Shown: one piece after another, positions 33,405 through 33,869 of the stretch
Layout: each line of letters begins with the position of its first letter
How positions within the stretch are numbered: position 1 is the first letter of the stretch
Source of the DNA: Lachnospiraceae bacterium
GTDB lineage: Bacteria > Bacillota > Clostridia > Lachnospirales > Lachnospiraceae
Length of the DNA stretch: 33,869 bases
Reading direction: 5' to 3'
Assembly (NCBI GenBank): GCA_011959925.1
Contig: BLMD01000392.1
Location: 1 to 33,869 of the forward strand
The notes under the pieces: generated by a model
The model's input: the letters and a program-made list of their open reading frames with translations, nothing else
What the model was told of the DNA's origin: nothing
Database searches by the model: none
Translations under genes and position numbers: made by a program

Positions 33405-33869
33405 ATGAAAACCAAAATTACGGAATTATTGGGAATCCGGTATCCGATCTTTCAGGGCGGCATGGCGTGGGTGGCGGAATACCACCTGGCGGCAGCCGTA
33501 TCGAACGCCGGGGGATTGGGCATCATCGGTGCGGCAAGCGCCCCGCCGGAAGTCGTCAGGGAACAGATCCGGAAAGTCAAAGATCTGACCGACAAACCCT
33601 TTGGCGTAAATGTGATGCTGATGAATCCCAATGCGCCTGAGGTAGCAAACGTTGTAGTCGAAGAAGGCGTAGCGGCAGTTACGACGGGGGCGGGAAATCC
33701 GGCGGCTTATATGAAAATGTGGAAAGAAGCGGGGATCAAAGTGATTCCCGTTGTTGCAAGCGTTGCCATGGCGCGGATGATGGAAAAGGGCGGCGCGGAT
33801 GCCGTTGTTGCCGAAGGAACGGAGTCCGGCGGTCATATCGGATCCGCGACAACGATGACACTGGTTCCG
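33405..33869 (+). CDS. fabK: Enoyl-ACP reductase II FabK, N-terminal part (cut by window end)
   Basis: A flavin-dependent reductase of the 2-nitropropane dioxygenase-like fold that reduces enoyl-ACP in the last step of each elongation cycle. The visible 155 residues start MKTKITELLGIRYPIFQGGM and show AAAVSNAGGLGIIG, DKPFGVNVMLMNP and the FMN-binding TESGGHIG near the end. The start is one base after acpP. Full length would be about 310 residues, and the rest lies beyond the window. A FabK-type enzyme is expected to be less sensitive to triclosan than FabI, as known for the family. Confidence 0.93.
   Translation, partial: MKTKITELLGIRYPIFQGGMAWVAEYHLAAAVSNAGGLGIIGAASAPPEVVREQIRKVKDLTDKPFGVNVMLMNPNAPEVANVVVEEGVAAVTTGAGNPAAYMKMWKEAGIKVIPVVASVAMARMMEKGGADAVVAEGTESGGHIGSATTMTLVP

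Noticed and set aside
1-33869. tRNA or rRNA genes
   Set aside because: I saw no tRNA-like cloverleaf or rRNA sequence in any of the gaps.

Overview
The window looks like the chromosome of an anaerobic, spore-lineage Firmicute of the Lachnospiraceae type. The grounds are Gram-positive ribosome binding sites, a SpoVT homologue, a ROK glucokinase, FabK as enoyl-ACP reductase, a DUF4317-type protein, and mobile-element genes of the kind common in gut Clostridia. The species cannot be told from the sequence alone.

Positions 1 to about 16.9 kb are accessory DNA. The window opens in the last ~52 bases of what looks like a group II intron lying inside a damaged ABC ATPase gene, followed by its large FtsX-type permease (265-2589). 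A scrap zone of small and broken genes follows (2590-3670). Next is an AT-rich unit of response regulator, sensor kinase, ABC ATPase and two membrane proteins (3675-8483), which reads as a self-regulated exporter or immunity cargo. Then come maintenance genes: a Phd/ParE-type toxin-antitoxin pair (8981-9545), a ParM-like actin with a small partner gene (9738-11039), an IS200/IS605 remnant and a small conserved-looking gene (11372-11596). The block ends with three consecutive large serine recombinases (11815-16785), the integration module of an integrative element.

The element ends inside spoVT. About 140 bases after the last recombinase stop, the SpoVT reading frame begins at its usual eleventh residue (Asp-Asp-Leu-Gly-Arg). 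The universally conserved first strand, with its start codon and promoter, is absent. The element therefore appears to have inserted into the 5' end of a sporulation regulator and displaced its beginning, which should lie at the other end of the element, outside the window. This is the most interesting feature here.

From spoVT rightwards (17-33.9 kb) the DNA looks like ordinary chromosome. It holds a very large secreted multidomain GH29 alpha-L-fucosidase, a class A penicillin-binding protein, a ROK glucokinase, an AEC-family transporter, a convergent DUF4317 protein and a lipoprotein. After these come a tandem-domain PPK2-type polyphosphate phosphotransferase translationally coupled to a ThiT-like thiamine transporter, a small cysteine-containing protein on the minus strand, and an AAA-ATPase/PD-(D/E)XK protein. 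The window closes with the start of a fatty-acid synthesis operon (acpP-fabK). That operon is preceded by a consensus promoter buried in a 57-bp palindrome made of four FabT-like half-sites.
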